DNA of 64,000 nucleotides from JAABQG01 sp963726365 (lineage in GTDB: Bacteria; Pseudomonadota; Gammaproteobacteria; Burkholderiales; Burkholderiaceae_C): the NCBI GenBank assembly GCA_963726365.1, contig CAVSCI010000008.1, positions 124,001-188,000 on the forward strand, given 5' to 3'. Each line of letters begins with the position of its first letter. Within the stretch, counting starts at the first letter, position 1. Position numbers and translations under genes: made by a program. This document shows, piece after piece, positions 1 to 7,660 of this stretch. A model generated the notes under the pieces. It was not told the DNA's origin, ran no database searches, and was given only the letters and a program-made list of their open reading frames with translations.

Positions 1-339
1 AACATCTCCTCGGGCCTGGGCCGCCGCGCCATGGCCTCACAGGCCGGCTACTGCGCGGCCAAGGCCGGCATGGACCACTTCACGCGTTGCCTGGCGCTGG
101 AGGAAGCCCTGATGCCGAACGGTGCGAAAGTGTGTTCACTGGCGCCCGGCGTGATCGACACCGACATGCAGGTTCAGCTGCGCGGCGCGGCTGCGGCGGC
201 CTTCCCCGACATCGGCAACTTCATCGGCCTGAAGGACAAGGGCCTGCTGAGCAGCCCCGCTGACGCGGCCCGCCAGGTGCTGGGCTATCTGGGTCGGCCC
301 GATTTCGGCGCCAACCCGGTCGCCGACGTGCGCGATTGA
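1..339 (+). CDS. Short-chain dehydrogenase/reductase, C-terminal part (truncated by window start)
   Basis: The reading frame is open from the first base, so the gene begins upstream of the window. The visible part starts with an NISS-like segment and then carries the SDR catalytic pair Tyr-x-x-x-Lys (GYCAAKAG), followed by a typical substrate-loop segment (SLAPGVIDTDM, close to the family's PG-x-x-x-T/D-M). This identifies a classical Rossmann-fold NAD(P)-dependent SDR. The cofactor-binding TGxxxGIG motif lies outside the window, so substrate and cofactor preference cannot be judged. A weak hairpin followed by a T-run lies just after the stop codon. Confidence 0.85.
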   Translation, partial: NISSGLGRRAMASQAGYCAAKAGMDHFTRCLALEEALMPNGAKVCSLAPGVIDTDMQVQLRGAAAAAFPDIGNFIGLKDKGLLSSPADAARQVLGYLGRPDFGANPVADVRD

Positions 340-350
340 GGTTTCGGGCC

Positions 351-369
351 GCCCAAAGGGCCATTTTTT
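351..369 (+). terminator. Possible terminator after the SDR gene
   Basis: A short GCCC/GGGC stem with an AAA loop is followed closely by six T residues, twelve bases after the SDR stop. The stem is only four base pairs, so this is a weak candidate. The rest of the gap to the convergent ppk2 gene also holds a CTCCTG-TTT-CAGGAG hairpin (413-427). Confidence 0.4.
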
Positions 370-479
370 CAATGAAAAGTGCCTGAACCCAGCCCCAAAC
401 GGTCGCAGGCAGCTCCTGTTTCAGGAGTCAATCAAATCCCGCGGCAGCCACATGTGCGGTCCGAGCGGGCCGGCGTCGC

Positions 480-1427
480 TCAGTAGACCTGCGGCACCAG
501 AATTTCCTGTGGCACCGGCTGGCGCGCATAGTCCACGTGGCGTTCGCGCTGTGGCAGCACCACCGGGGCGCGCTCGATCTCGCGGTAGTCCATCTGGCCC
601 AGCAGGTGGTGGATGCAGTTCAGGCGCGCCTTCTTCTTGTCGTCGGCCGGCACGATCCACCACGGCGCGGCGTCGATATGGGTGCGTTCCAGCATCGCCT
701 CCTTGGCGCGGGTGTAGTCCTCCCAGCGCCGGCGCGACTCCAGGTCCATCGGGCTGAGCTTCCATTGCTTGAGCGGGTCGTGGATGCGCCCGAGAAAGCG
801 CAGGTTCTGCTCGTCGTCCGAGATCGAGAACCAGTATTTGATGAGCTGGATGCCCGAGCGCACCAGCATCTTCTCGAACTCGGGCACGTCACGGAAGAAG
901 GCCTCCACGTCGTCTTCCGAGCAAAAGCCCATGACGCGTTCGACGCCGGCGCGGTTGTACCAGCTGCGGTCGAACAGCACCATCTCGCCGGCAGCCGGCA
1001 GGTGCGACACGTAGCGCTGGAAATACCACTGCGTGCGCTCGCGGTTGTTGGGCGCGGGCAGCGCCGCCACGCGGCACACGCGCGGGTTCAGGCGTTGGGT
1101 GATGCGCTTGATCACGCCGCCCTTGCCCGCCGCATCACGCCCTTCGAAGAGGATCACCACCTTGTGGCCGGTGGCCACCACCCAGTCCTGCAGCTTGACC
1201 AGCTCGCCCTGCAGACGGAACAGTTCACGGAAGTAGTGGCGCCGGGTCTCGTGGCTTTCCAGCGTGAAGTCGGGCGAGGTGTCGCCCGTCAGCGCGGCGA
1301 CGGTGCGGTCCTCGAACTCCAGCTCCAGTTCCTCGTCGTAGCCGTCGATCAGGTCGCGGTGAATGCGCTCCATCAGGGCTTCGTCGGCCGAAGCGGGGGT
1401 CTCGGGTGGGTGCTGCGTGTCGCTCAT
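480..1427 (-). CDS. ppk2: Polyphosphate kinase 2 (PPK2 family)
   Basis: A 315-residue protein of the PPK2 family, which transfers phosphate between inorganic polyphosphate and nucleotides. The Walker A loop is GRDAAGKGG (about residues 96-104). The Walker B/lid region reads DRSWYNRAGVER (about 153-164), a PPK2 signature. The start is the ATG giving MSDTQHPPE; the frame stays open far upstream, but that is only the antisense of bktB. The acidic N-terminal extension of about 60 residues is usual for class I proteobacterial enzymes. Whether it makes ATP/GTP or consumes it cannot be told from sequence. It diverges from bktB, and both belong loosely to carbon/energy storage (polyphosphate and PHA), though shared regulation is only an inference. 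Confidence 0.93.
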   Translation of the reverse strand: MSDTQHPPETPASADEALMERIHRDLIDGYDEELELEFEDRTVAALTGDTSPDFTLESHETRRHYFRELFRLQGELVKLQDWVVATGHKVVILFEGRDAAGKGGVIKRITQRLNPRVCRVAALPAPNNRERTQWYFQRYVSHLPAAGEMVLFDRSWYNRAGVERVMGFCSEDDVEAFFRDVPEFEKMLVRSGIQLIKYWFSISDDEQNLRFLGRIHDPLKQWKLSPMDLESRRRWEDYTRAKEAMLERTHIDAAPWWIVPADDKKKARLNCIHHLLGQMDYREIERAPVVLPQRERHVDYARQPVPQEILVPQVY

Positions 1428-1562
1428 GCCCCGCAGTGTCGGGGCCGGGTGTGACGGATTGATGACAGCCGGCGCACCGGCGCCGCACCACCGGCTGTCA
1501 GCCCGCTGTAGCCGAAAGCAGGGAAAATACGCACTTTCACCCCCCCAATCCAGGAGACTCCC

Positions 1563-2747
1563 ATGAGCCGTGAAGTTGTCGTCGTCAGCGGTGTGCGCAC
1601 CGCCATTGGTACCTACGGCGGAAGCCTGAAGGACATTGCCCCCACCGATCTGGCCGCACAGGTCGTGCGCGAATCGCTGGCGCGCGCCGGCGTGGACGGC
1701 AAGGACGTGGGCCACGTCGTGTTCGGCCATGTGGTCAACACCGAGCCCAAGGACATGTACCTGTCGCGCGTGGCGGCCATCAACGGCGGCTGCGCCGAGG
1801 GCACGCCCGCCTTCAACGTGAACCGCCTGTGCGGCTCGGGCCTGCAGGCCATCGTGTCGGCCAGCCAGTCCATCCTGCTGGGCGACACCGACATCGCCAT
1901 CGGCGGCGGCGCCGAGAACATGAGCCGCGGCCCCTACGCCAGCCTGAACATGCGCTGGGGCGCCCGCATGGGTGACACCAAGATGATCGACATGGTGGTC
2001 GGCGCGCTGCACGACCCCTTCCACACCATTCACATGGGCGTGACGGCCGAGAACGTCGCCGCCAAATACGGCATCACCCGCGAGATGCAGGATGCGCTGG
2101 CCGTCGAGAGCCACAACCGCGCCCAGCGCGCCACCGAAGCCGGCCTGTTCAAGGAGCAGATCGTCCCCGTCACGCTCAAGAGCAAGAAAGGCGACGTGAC
2201 CTGGGCCACGGACGAGCACTTCCGCCCGAACTGCTCGCTCGCCGACATGGCCAAGCTCAAGCCGGTGTTCATCAAGGAAAACGGCACCGTGACCGCCGGC
2301 AACGCCTCCGGCATCAATGACGCCGCCGCCGCCGTCGTGCTGATGGAAGCTGGTGCCGCCAAGGCCCGTGGCGCCAAGCCGCTGGCCCGCCTGGTGGGCT
2401 ACGCGCACACCGGCCTGGACCCCAAGATCATGGGCGTGGGCCCCATCTCGGCCACGCAGGCCGTGCTGAAGAAAACCGGCCTCACGGTCAACGACCTGGA
2501 TGTGATCGAAGCCAACGAAGCCTTCGCCGCCCAGGCCTGTGCTGTCACGAAGGAACTTGGCCTGGACCCGGCCAAGGTCAACCCCAACGGCTCCGGCATC
2601 TCGCTGGGCCACCCGATCGGCGCCACCGGCGCGCTGATCACCGTGAAGGCGCTGTACGAGCTGCAGCGCGTCAAGGGCCGTTACGCGCTGGTGACCATGT
2701 GCATTGGTGGCGGTCAGGGCATTGCGGCGATCTTCGAGCGCATGTAA
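1563..2747 (+). CDS. bktB: Beta-ketothiolase (acetyl-CoA acetyltransferase, BktB type)
   Basis: A 394-residue biosynthetic-type thiolase that condenses two acyl-CoA units (or cleaves beta-ketoacyl-CoA). The nucleophilic cysteine is in NRLCGSGLQA (about residue 90), the catalytic histidine in GHPIGATGA, and the second cysteine in MCIGGGQG close to the C-terminus. The length and long stretches (for example DVIEANEAFAAQAC) match from memory the Cupriavidus BktB enzyme, which accepts C4-C6 substrates, better than PhaA. A good ribosome-binding site (CAGGAG) lies 8 bases before the ATG. No phaB or phaC gene is adjacent, so the role could be PHA precursor supply or general fatty acid/ketone metabolism. 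Confidence 0.92.
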   Translation: MSREVVVVSGVRTAIGTYGGSLKDIAPTDLAAQVVRESLARAGVDGKDVGHVVFGHVVNTEPKDMYLSRVAAINGGCAEGTPAFNVNRLCGSGLQAIVSASQSILLGDTDIAIGGGAENMSRGPYASLNMRWGARMGDTKMIDMVVGALHDPFHTIHMGVTAENVAAKYGITREMQDALAVESHNRAQRATEAGLFKEQIVPVTLKSKKGDVTWATDEHFRPNCSLADMAKLKPVFIKENGTVTAGNASGINDAAAAVVLMEAGAAKARGAKPLARLVGYAHTGLDPKIMGVGPISATQAVLKKTGLTVNDLDVIEANEAFAAQACAVTKELGLDPAKVNPNGSGISLGHPIGATGALITVKALYELQRVKGRYALVTMCIGGGQGIAAIFERM

Positions 2748-2783
2748 GGCAAACCGCGACACGCAACCGGGTGTCAGGACATC

Positions 2784-2813
2784 AAAAAAACAAGGGCCTC
2801 AAGAGGCCCTTGT
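2784..2813. terminator. Strong bidirectional terminator between bktB and usp
   Basis: A perfect 11-bp stem (ACAAGGGCCTC / GAGGCCCTTGT) with a 2-base loop, preceded on the plus strand by seven A residues. On the minus strand these become a T-run after the hairpin, the classic intrinsic terminator shape, so it should stop transcripts of the convergent universal stress gene. It can also form on the bktB mRNA, but there it lacks a clean T-run. Confidence 0.85.
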
Positions 2814-2822
2814 TCGTATCAT

Positions 2823-2862
2823 TTTGATAGCTGAAGGTGTCGATTTCATGCTGGAAAGAGAC
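2823..2862 (+). repeat. Dispersed ~39-bp repeat, copy A (divergent)
   Basis: The block begins TTTGATAGCTG and ends in GCTGGAAAGAG, resembling the family that reads ATAGC-N5-ATGACCATTCGACGCTGGGT at 6564, 55171 and elsewhere. This copy is the least conserved and would not be recognised alone. It follows the bktB/usp terminator in non-coding DNA. Confidence 0.45.
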
Positions 2863-2934
2863 CTAAAAGGTCACAATTTCCCTCAGTCCACCGCCGGCAG
2901 CCCGACCTGCCTTGCGTCCCCGATGGTTTGACCG

Positions 2935-3372
2935 TTAATCGCGCACCACCAGCACCGGCACGCGGGAATGCGAGACCACACGCTGGGCCACGCTGCCCAG
3001 CAGTTTCTCCAGACCGTGGCGCCCGTGCGATCCCATCACGACGATGTCGGAGCCCAGGGCGCTGGCGGCGTCGAGAATGCCGCGCCAGATGGAATGTGCC
3101 TCGACCACGCGGGTTACTACCTTCACGCCGCCCGCCTCGATAGCGTCCTGAGCCACCCGGATGGCGGCATTGGCCTCGGCGGTGGCCGCGGCCAGGTATT
3201 GATCCTGACCGTATGCGAAATCGGTGCCGACGCCGGTGAAGGGGTAGGGATCAATCACGTAGATCGCCGTGACCGTGCCGTCGTACGCTTTTGCCAGGGA
3301 CACGGCACTTGCAACGGCCTGTAGCGACGCGGCTGACCCATCGACGGGAACCAGAATGTTCTTGAACAACAT
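2935..3372 (-). CDS. Universal stress protein (UspA family)
   Basis: A 145-residue single-domain Usp protein. It begins with the usual IL-V-P-V-DGS strand (ILVPVDGSAASLQA) and ends with the nucleotide-binding signature GSHGRHGLEKLLGSVA followed by PVLVV. The ATP-binding version G-x2-G-x8/9-G-S is present, so it probably binds ATP. The start has a strong AGGAG-type ribosome-binding site. An FNR/Anr-like site (TTGAC-N4-ATCAA) lies about 85 bases upstream of the start, within the end of the neighbouring gene, which suggests induction at low oxygen as known for some Usp genes in other proteobacteria. The exact stress function is unknown. Confidence 0.92.
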   Translation of the reverse strand: MLFKNILVPVDGSAASLQAVASAVSLAKAYDGTVTAIYVIDPYPFTGVGTDFAYGQDQYLAAATAEANAAIRVAQDAIEAGGVKVVTRVVEAHSIWRGILDAASALGSDIVVMGSHGRHGLEKLLGSVAQRVVSHSRVPVLVVRD

Positions 3373-3438
3373 TTTTCTCTCCTCTGTTTGAATCGCGATG
3401 AAGCACTGTAGATCTGATTCTGGAACCGAAGCGGTCCG

Positions 3439-4254
3439 TCAGTCAATCATTTGACCTGTATCAAGTACAGGAGGCGCCTGCTGGAAACCTCCAGCCCGCA
3501 GCGTGACCACCAGCGTGTCACGATAACCCCCGTCCTTCAGCGGCTGTATCGGCGTCGATTCGTGGATCACACGCTGATCGTCCAGCAGCAGCAAGGACCA
3601 CGCTTCGGTCAGCGTGAAGCGTTGGCCGGTGGGGCCGCGCGCATCAAACACGCGCGTCTCGCCGCCTTTGACGCCTTCGCGCGCCACCAGAAAAACCGCC
3701 ACCAGATCCACACCGTCGCGGTGTGCGCCTTCGGGCGTTGGCCGGCCGATGCCGTCCGTGGTGTCGATGCGGAACTGGTGGGCCTCGGCAAACCAGGGCC
3801 GCGGTCGCGCACCCGGGGATTGCAGGTCCGCGGTCTCGGCGCCCCGGAGACCGCAGGCCACCGCCCCCAGCCATGCCAACAGCTGGGCCCACGCGGGCCG
3901 TGCGGTACTCTCAGGGTCGATGGGCTCGAACCAGCGCTGCATGCCGCCGTGCAAGGCGTTGTAGTCCAGCGGTTGCCAGTGGGCCCGGTGCGGGGACCGC
4001 TCCACCCGGGCGCCGTCGACCACAAAACAGGCATGGCGCCGGCGGCGGTACCGGCCGCCATCTTTCAGGTAACGATCGGCGGGAAGCGTTGCCCAGTCTC
4101 CCTGCAGCGCCTGCAGTTGAAGCGGGCTGATCCCGGCCAGCGCACAGACGCAGGCCGCGTCCAGCACGGCAAAACCCCGGGCCTTCAACGCAAGCATCAG
4201 ATCACCGCAAGCCGTGATCGGTGGCGGCAGCAGGGTTTCGGGCGTGGCGGACAT
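3439..4254 (-). CDS. 2OG-Fe(II) dioxygenase family protein (BsmA/IDO-like)
   Basis: A 271-residue protein resembling the 2OG-Fe dioxygenase family that includes bacterial isoleucine/leucine hydroxylases and BsmA. The facial metal triad can be assigned: the His-x-Asp pair in EGAHRDGVD (about residues 183-185) and the distal His in VIHESTPI, followed by a conserved arginine (GYRDTLVV). The start is the ATG giving MSATPETLL; upstream in-frame extension would run into the hemerythrin promoter region. The substrate is probably an amino acid or similar small molecule, but this is family inference only. It is not obviously co-transcribed with usp, whose promoter seems to lie in this gene's 3' end. 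Confidence 0.75.
   Translation of the reverse strand: MSATPETLLPPPITACGDLMLALKARGFAVLDAACVCALAGISPLQLQALQGDWATLPADRYLKDGGRYRRRRHACFVVDGARVERSPHRAHWQPLDYNALHGGMQRWFEPIDPESTARPAWAQLLAWLGAVACGLRGAETADLQSPGARPRPWFAEAHQFRIDTTDGIGRPTPEGAHRDGVDLVAVFLVAREGVKGGETRVFDARGPTGQRFTLTEAWSLLLLDDQRVIHESTPIQPLKDGGYRDTLVVTLRAGGFQQAPPVLDTGQMID
3451..3464. promoter_or_regulatory. FNR/Anr-like binding site upstream of usp
   Basis: TTGACCTGTATCAA matches the FNR consensus TTGAT-N4-ATCAA at nine of ten defined positions. It is centred about 85 bases upstream of the usp start codon, inside the 3' end of the 2OG oxygenase gene. Binding is inferred from the sequence only. Confidence 0.55.
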
Positions 4255-4357
4255 GGGCGGGCAGGGATGGAAGGCTGGGCGCCAAGCATAGCCTGAGCGC
4301 CGGGCCGGGCGCCGCGCAGTGGCGCACTGACGCGCACGCGAAGCGTCACGCCAGGCG

Positions 4358-4371
4358 ATGACATGGATCAA
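4358..4371. promoter_or_regulatory. Weaker FNR-like site upstream of the bacteriohemerythrin gene
   Basis: ATGACATGGATCAA keeps the full right half-site ATCAA and three bases of the left half (8 of 10 overall). It is centred about 61 bases before the hemerythrin start codon, a plausible distance for an activator. The function of the gene (oxygen binding) makes oxygen control reasonable. Confidence 0.35.
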
Positions 4372-4425
4372 TACCGGGCCCCGCGCGACTGCGTATCCTC
4401 GCCCAAACTTTTTCCGGAACTCCCC

Positions 4426-4950
4426 ATGCAGAATCTTGAATGGTCCGATGCGCTGGCGCTGGACTTGCCCGCCATGGATGACACCCACCGCGAGTTCGTC
4501 GACCTTCTGGCCGCTGTGAATGCAGCGCCTGATGACAGCCTGCTGACGCACTGGCGCGCCCTGATCGACCACACCGACGACCATTTCGGTCGCGAGGATG
4601 CCTGGATGCTGGCCACGCAATTTGCATCCTCCAACTGCCACAGCATGCAGCACAAGGTGGTGCTGCAGGTGCTGCGCGAAGGGCTCAAGCGGGGTGAAGC
4701 CGGCGAGCTTGCCGTGGTGCGCCAGATGGCCCAGGAACTGGTGCTATGGTTCCCGCATCATGCACAGGCGATGGATGCGTCGCTGGCCTTGCACCTGCGA
4801 AGCATCGGCTACGACCCGCTGACCGGCGTGGTCAGCATGCCCGAAGCCCTGCCGAAGGAACTGATTCATGGATGCGGTGGCGCGACCTGCTCAGACGACC
4901 CGGATCTGGCTCCCCGAGAGCGCACCCTCGACACCGCGGGAGCCCCTTGA
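4426..4950 (+). CDS. Bacteriohemerythrin
   Basis: A 174-residue protein with the full di-iron ligand set of the hemerythrin fold: His21, His53-x3-Glu57, His72-x3-His76 and His112-x4-Asp117. It should bind O2 reversibly in the cytoplasm as an oxygen store, carrier or sensor. The start MQNLEWSDAL is chosen because bacteriohemerythrins begin with a W-x-D segment like this; the frame is open 63 bases further up but that part has no family resemblance. About 40 residues beyond the four-helix bundle form a tail with two cysteines (HGCGGATC), which may be an added metal or redox site. Neighbouring FNR-like boxes suggest control by oxygen. Confidence 0.9.
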   Translation: MQNLEWSDALALDLPAMDDTHREFVDLLAAVNAAPDDSLLTHWRALIDHTDDHFGREDAWMLATQFASSNCHSMQHKVVLQVLREGLKRGEAGELAVVRQMAQELVLWFPHHAQAMDASLALHLRSIGYDPLTGVVSMPEALPKELIHGCGGATCSDDPDLAPRERTLDTAGAP

Positions 4951-5058
4951 CGGCCACTCGCGCTCAGTCAATGGCTTGGGTCACTCCATTCCTTTTTGCA
5001 CAGAAGGATCTGAAGCGGCCTGTCTGAGCCCGACAAATCGCCGGCGTCCTCCGAGAAA

Positions 5059-5072
5059 TTGATGCAGGTCAG
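5059..5072. promoter_or_regulatory. FNR-like half-conserved site upstream of the DUF3149 gene
   Basis: TTGATGCAGGTCAG has a perfect left half TTGAT and a degraded right half. It is centred about 91 bases before the DUF3149 start. Weak alone; noted because two other FNR-like sites flank the preceding genes. The surrounding 200-bp gap contains no other recognisable element. Confidence 0.25.
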
Positions 5073-5156
5073 TGAATTCCAGCCCCTCATGGGCCATAGT
5101 CCGGCCACGGGTGGGCGTGAAGCGCCCAGACTTACAACCTTGCAAGGATCTTCATC

Positions 5157-5300
5157 ATGAAACTGCTCAGCGATCTTTTTTCCACCGATTACGGCCTGAT
5201 GAGCATCTCCGGCATCATCTTCATGCTCGGTATGGGCGTCTTCTTCTACCGCTTCTTCACAAAGAAGATGAACGAGGACGCCAAGGCCGCCGGCCGCTGA
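5157..5300 (+). CDS. DUF3149 small membrane protein
   Basis: A 47-residue protein starting MKLLSDLFSTDYGLMS, with one hydrophobic segment (about residues 14-35) followed by a basic FFTKKMNEDAKAAGR tail. This is the pattern of DUF3149, a short single-pass protein common in Betaproteobacteria. A good AAGGA ribosome-binding site lies 8 bases before the ATG. The function is unknown; the tail should face the cytoplasm by the positive-inside rule. It converges with the next gene, with only 21 bases between stops. Confidence 0.85.
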   Translation: MKLLSDLFSTDYGLMSISGIIFMLGMGVFFYRFFTKKMNEDAKAAGR

Positions 5301-5321
5301 CCCTCGCTACCGCCTGACGGT

Positions 5322-6530
5322 TCAGCCCTGGACCGTCAGCGTCATTCCGGCTGTGCGCAGGCGCTCGACCAGAATCTCCCCGAGTCCGCTGGCCGGCGTC
5401 AGCACTCCCCCCCATTTCGCGCCGCCAGGCAAGCTGTCCGCTTTCCCTGCCAATGCCAGCGCCGCTTCACAGACCATCTTCGTGGTGGCGCGGTTGCCCG
5501 GGTCGCCCTGGTCCGCCACCTTGGCACGCACGATCTCGCCGCCGGCGCCCAAGCCCACCAGTTGGCATCGAAACGATCCCCGGTTCATGCTGCCTTCCGA
5601 CGGGCCCTCGCCCGGCGCGGGCGCCAGCCGGCGGGCCAGTGCACGCACCGGCGCCAGTTGCAGGGCTGCCTGCGACGCGCTCATGCCCGCGCTGACGCTG
5701 GCCGCCGTCACGGCGGCCAGCGCGCCCGAGCCAAAGCGCAGGTACTCCTGGTAATGGAAGTCGGGGCCATAGCCGAGCAAAGCTGCGCTGCGCCGCACCA
5801 CGCGCGTGTTCACCGGTCCCATGAAAAAAGGACCAAGCCATGCCTGAAAGTCCATGTCATGGTGCGGGGCCATGGGGTCGGCGTCATCGGGGCCAGCAAC
5901 AGGTCGTGCGGCCAGCGGATTCAGCAGGTAGGGGTCCGCCATCAGGCGGGTCTGGCCGGCATCGAGCATGTGCAGTGCCGAGGCCAGTGTGCCACCATTG
6001 AAGCCGCCACGCAGCGAAAAGCAGGCCTTCACACGGACGCAGGGCACGCCCATCTCCTGGAAAGGCTGCCGGACCAGCCAGGCCCCCAGGTCGGACGGCA
6101 CCGAGTCGAATCCGCAGCACGGAATGATGCGGGTGCCGTCGCGTGCGGCCTGGGTGTGATGGCGATCGATCAGGTCGCGCACCCAGGGCGTCTCGCCGGT
6201 GATGTCCACGTAATGGGTGCGGCTCGCCACGCAGGCGGCGACCAGGGCGCTGCCATACAGCGCAAAAGGTCCAGCCGTGCTCAGCACCACCCGTGTGCCT
6301 TGCGCCAGCGCCGCCAGGGCGGGCTCATCCGCCGCGTCGGCCACCACGATGCCCGCAGCAGCAGCGCCCGGCCCGCAGGCAGCGCGCACGGCCTCCAGCT
6401 TCGCGCGGTTGCGCCCGGCCAGCGCCCAGCGCAAGCCGGCCGCGTGCGCGGCGAAATACGCCACTGTCTGGCGGCCGACAAAGCCGGTGGCGCCGTACAG
6501 CACCACGTCATAGGTTCTTGAAGCAGTCAT
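5322..6530 (-). CDS. Saccharopine dehydrogenase-like NAD(P)-binding protein (trans-acting enoyl reductase type)
   Basis: A 402-residue protein with an N-terminal Rossmann motif (LYGATGFVG, about residues 11-19) and a second conserved block ITGETPWVRDLIDRHH...IIPCCGFDSVPSDLG. This second block is typical of the saccharopine dehydrogenase-like proteins annotated as trans-acting enoyl reductases, known from mycobacterial lipid synthesis, rather than of true saccharopine dehydrogenases. The substrate is probably a lipid-like enoyl or keto compound. No lipid-synthesis genes lie beside it, so the assignment stops at family level. No signal peptide is visible. Confidence 0.8.
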   Translation of the reverse strand: MTASRTYDVVLYGATGFVGRQTVAYFAAHAAGLRWALAGRNRAKLEAVRAACGPGAAAAGIVVADAADEPALAALAQGTRVVLSTAGPFALYGSALVAACVASRTHYVDITGETPWVRDLIDRHHTQAARDGTRIIPCCGFDSVPSDLGAWLVRQPFQEMGVPCVRVKACFSLRGGFNGGTLASALHMLDAGQTRLMADPYLLNPLAARPVAGPDDADPMAPHHDMDFQAWLGPFFMGPVNTRVVRRSAALLGYGPDFHYQEYLRFGSGALAAVTAASVSAGMSASQAALQLAPVRALARRLAPAPGEGPSEGSMNRGSFRCQLVGLGAGGEIVRAKVADQGDPGNRATTKMVCEAALALAGKADSLPGGAKWGGVLTPASGLGEILVERLRTAGMTLTVQG

Positions 6531-6563
6531 GGCATTTCCCGGGTTGCCCGAACACTATCGAAG

Positions 6564-6602
6564 TCATAGCTGGTTATGACCATTCGACGCTGGGTCAACG
6601 GC
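6564..6602 (+). repeat. Dispersed ~39-bp repeat, copy B
   Basis: The block runs from TCATAGCTGG to TGGGTCAACGGC and contains the central ATGACCATTCGACGC. It is one of the best copies of the family and lies in the short gap between two minus-strand genes, before the preceding gene's start and after the transglutaminase-like gene's stop. Confidence 0.75.
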
Positions 6603-6619
6603 AAATTATCGTCAATTCT

Positions 6620-7498
6620 TCAATTCCGGACGAGTTGTCCGTCGGTGGACAGCCCATAGGGCACGTGCACCGGCACCACCAGCAGCCCCTTCGAGTTGGG
6701 AATGGCCTCGATGAAGATGCCCGGCGCGGCACCGACGACGCCGCCGAAGATCGTGGCAAAGGCTGCGTCGGCCGCATCGCGCCCGGTGCCGAAACGCACG
6801 AATCCCATGGGGATGGCCACGCCCGACGGGTCGAAGATGTACCAGCGGTCGCCCAGATAGACCTCGACATAGGCGTGAAAGTCCGGCGGCCCGAGCACCG
6901 GCGCGGCGCCGTAGTCGATGCCGGTGGCAAACCGCGCCGGGATGTTGACGGCCCGGCACAGCGCAATCATCAGGTGGGCGAAGTCGCGGCACACCCCGAC
7001 CTCTTCCACCAGGGTGTCGACCGCCGTGGTGTTGCCGGTGGAACTGTTGGAGCGGAAGGTCACGCGGTTCTGCACCCAGTCGCGGATGGCCTGCACCCGG
7101 CTGTAACCTTGCCAAAGATGGCCGAACTCCTTGACCGCCAGCTGGTGCAGCCGGTCCGACTGGCAGTAGCGGCTGGGGTAGATGTAGGGCAGCACCGGCC
7201 CGGGCAGGTTGGCGATGCTGACCTCGCCAATCTGCTCGGGTGGCGCGGTGAAGTGATTCAGGTCCACGGTTGCGTCGTAGCGCACCGTGAGCGGGCCGGC
7301 AAACGCCTTGAGCCGCAGGAACCGGTTGTGCGTGACCGGATCGGTGTAATGGTTGTGCACCAGCGCCTGGCTGATGCCCAGCGACTCGCTGACCACCGTC
7401 TGGTGCCCGGTCTGCGCAGCCTGGATATTGAAGATGAAGTCACAGCCGGGGGCGGTGATGTCGTAGTTCAGCTCAATCGAGAATTTCAGTCGGACCAT
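6620..7498 (-). CDS. Transglutaminase-like cysteine peptidase family protein
   Basis: A 292-residue protein with an N-terminal beta-rich region and the transglutaminase-like core. The catalytic triad is visible: Cys170 in GVCRDFAH, His208 in PDFHAYVEV and Asp223 in IFDPSG. There is no signal peptide, so it should be cytoplasmic. Bacterial members are hydrolases or peptide-bond-modifying enzymes of mostly unknown substrate. The length and the transglutaminase N-terminal domain fit the widespread family often encoded near alpha-E/circularly permuted ATP-grasp proteins, but such partners are absent here. Start as given by the ATG of MVRLKF. Confidence 0.85.
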   Translation of the reverse strand: MVRLKFSIELNYDITAPGCDFIFNIQAAQTGHQTVVSESLGISQALVHNHYTDPVTHNRFLRLKAFAGPLTVRYDATVDLNHFTAPPEQIGEVSIANLPGPVLPYIYPSRYCQSDRLHQLAVKEFGHLWQGYSRVQAIRDWVQNRVTFRSNSSTGNTTAVDTLVEEVGVCRDFAHLMIALCRAVNIPARFATGIDYGAAPVLGPPDFHAYVEVYLGDRWYIFDPSGVAIPMGFVRFGTGRDAADAAFATIFGGVVGAAPGIFIEAIPNSKGLLVVPVHVPYGLSTDGQLVRN

Positions 7499-7660
7499 GG
7501 GGTGCTTTCAAGGGTGCGGGTTGCAGGCTGGTCTCAGGAGTCTGCAAGGATCAGTCCGAGATGGCGGCCTCATGGCCATTTTGAGGCCCCGGAACGCCTC
7601 GCGCCGTGCGCTACCGCACCAACGAAGCAAGACCCGAGCCCGCTCAGTCCGCGACCAGGC

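Noticed and set aside
480..2762. A 760-codon open frame on the minus strand spanning ppk2 and the antisense of bktB
   Set aside because: Only the part from 1427 downwards looks like protein (PPK2). The upstream part is the mirror of bktB, a common effect of high GC codon use.
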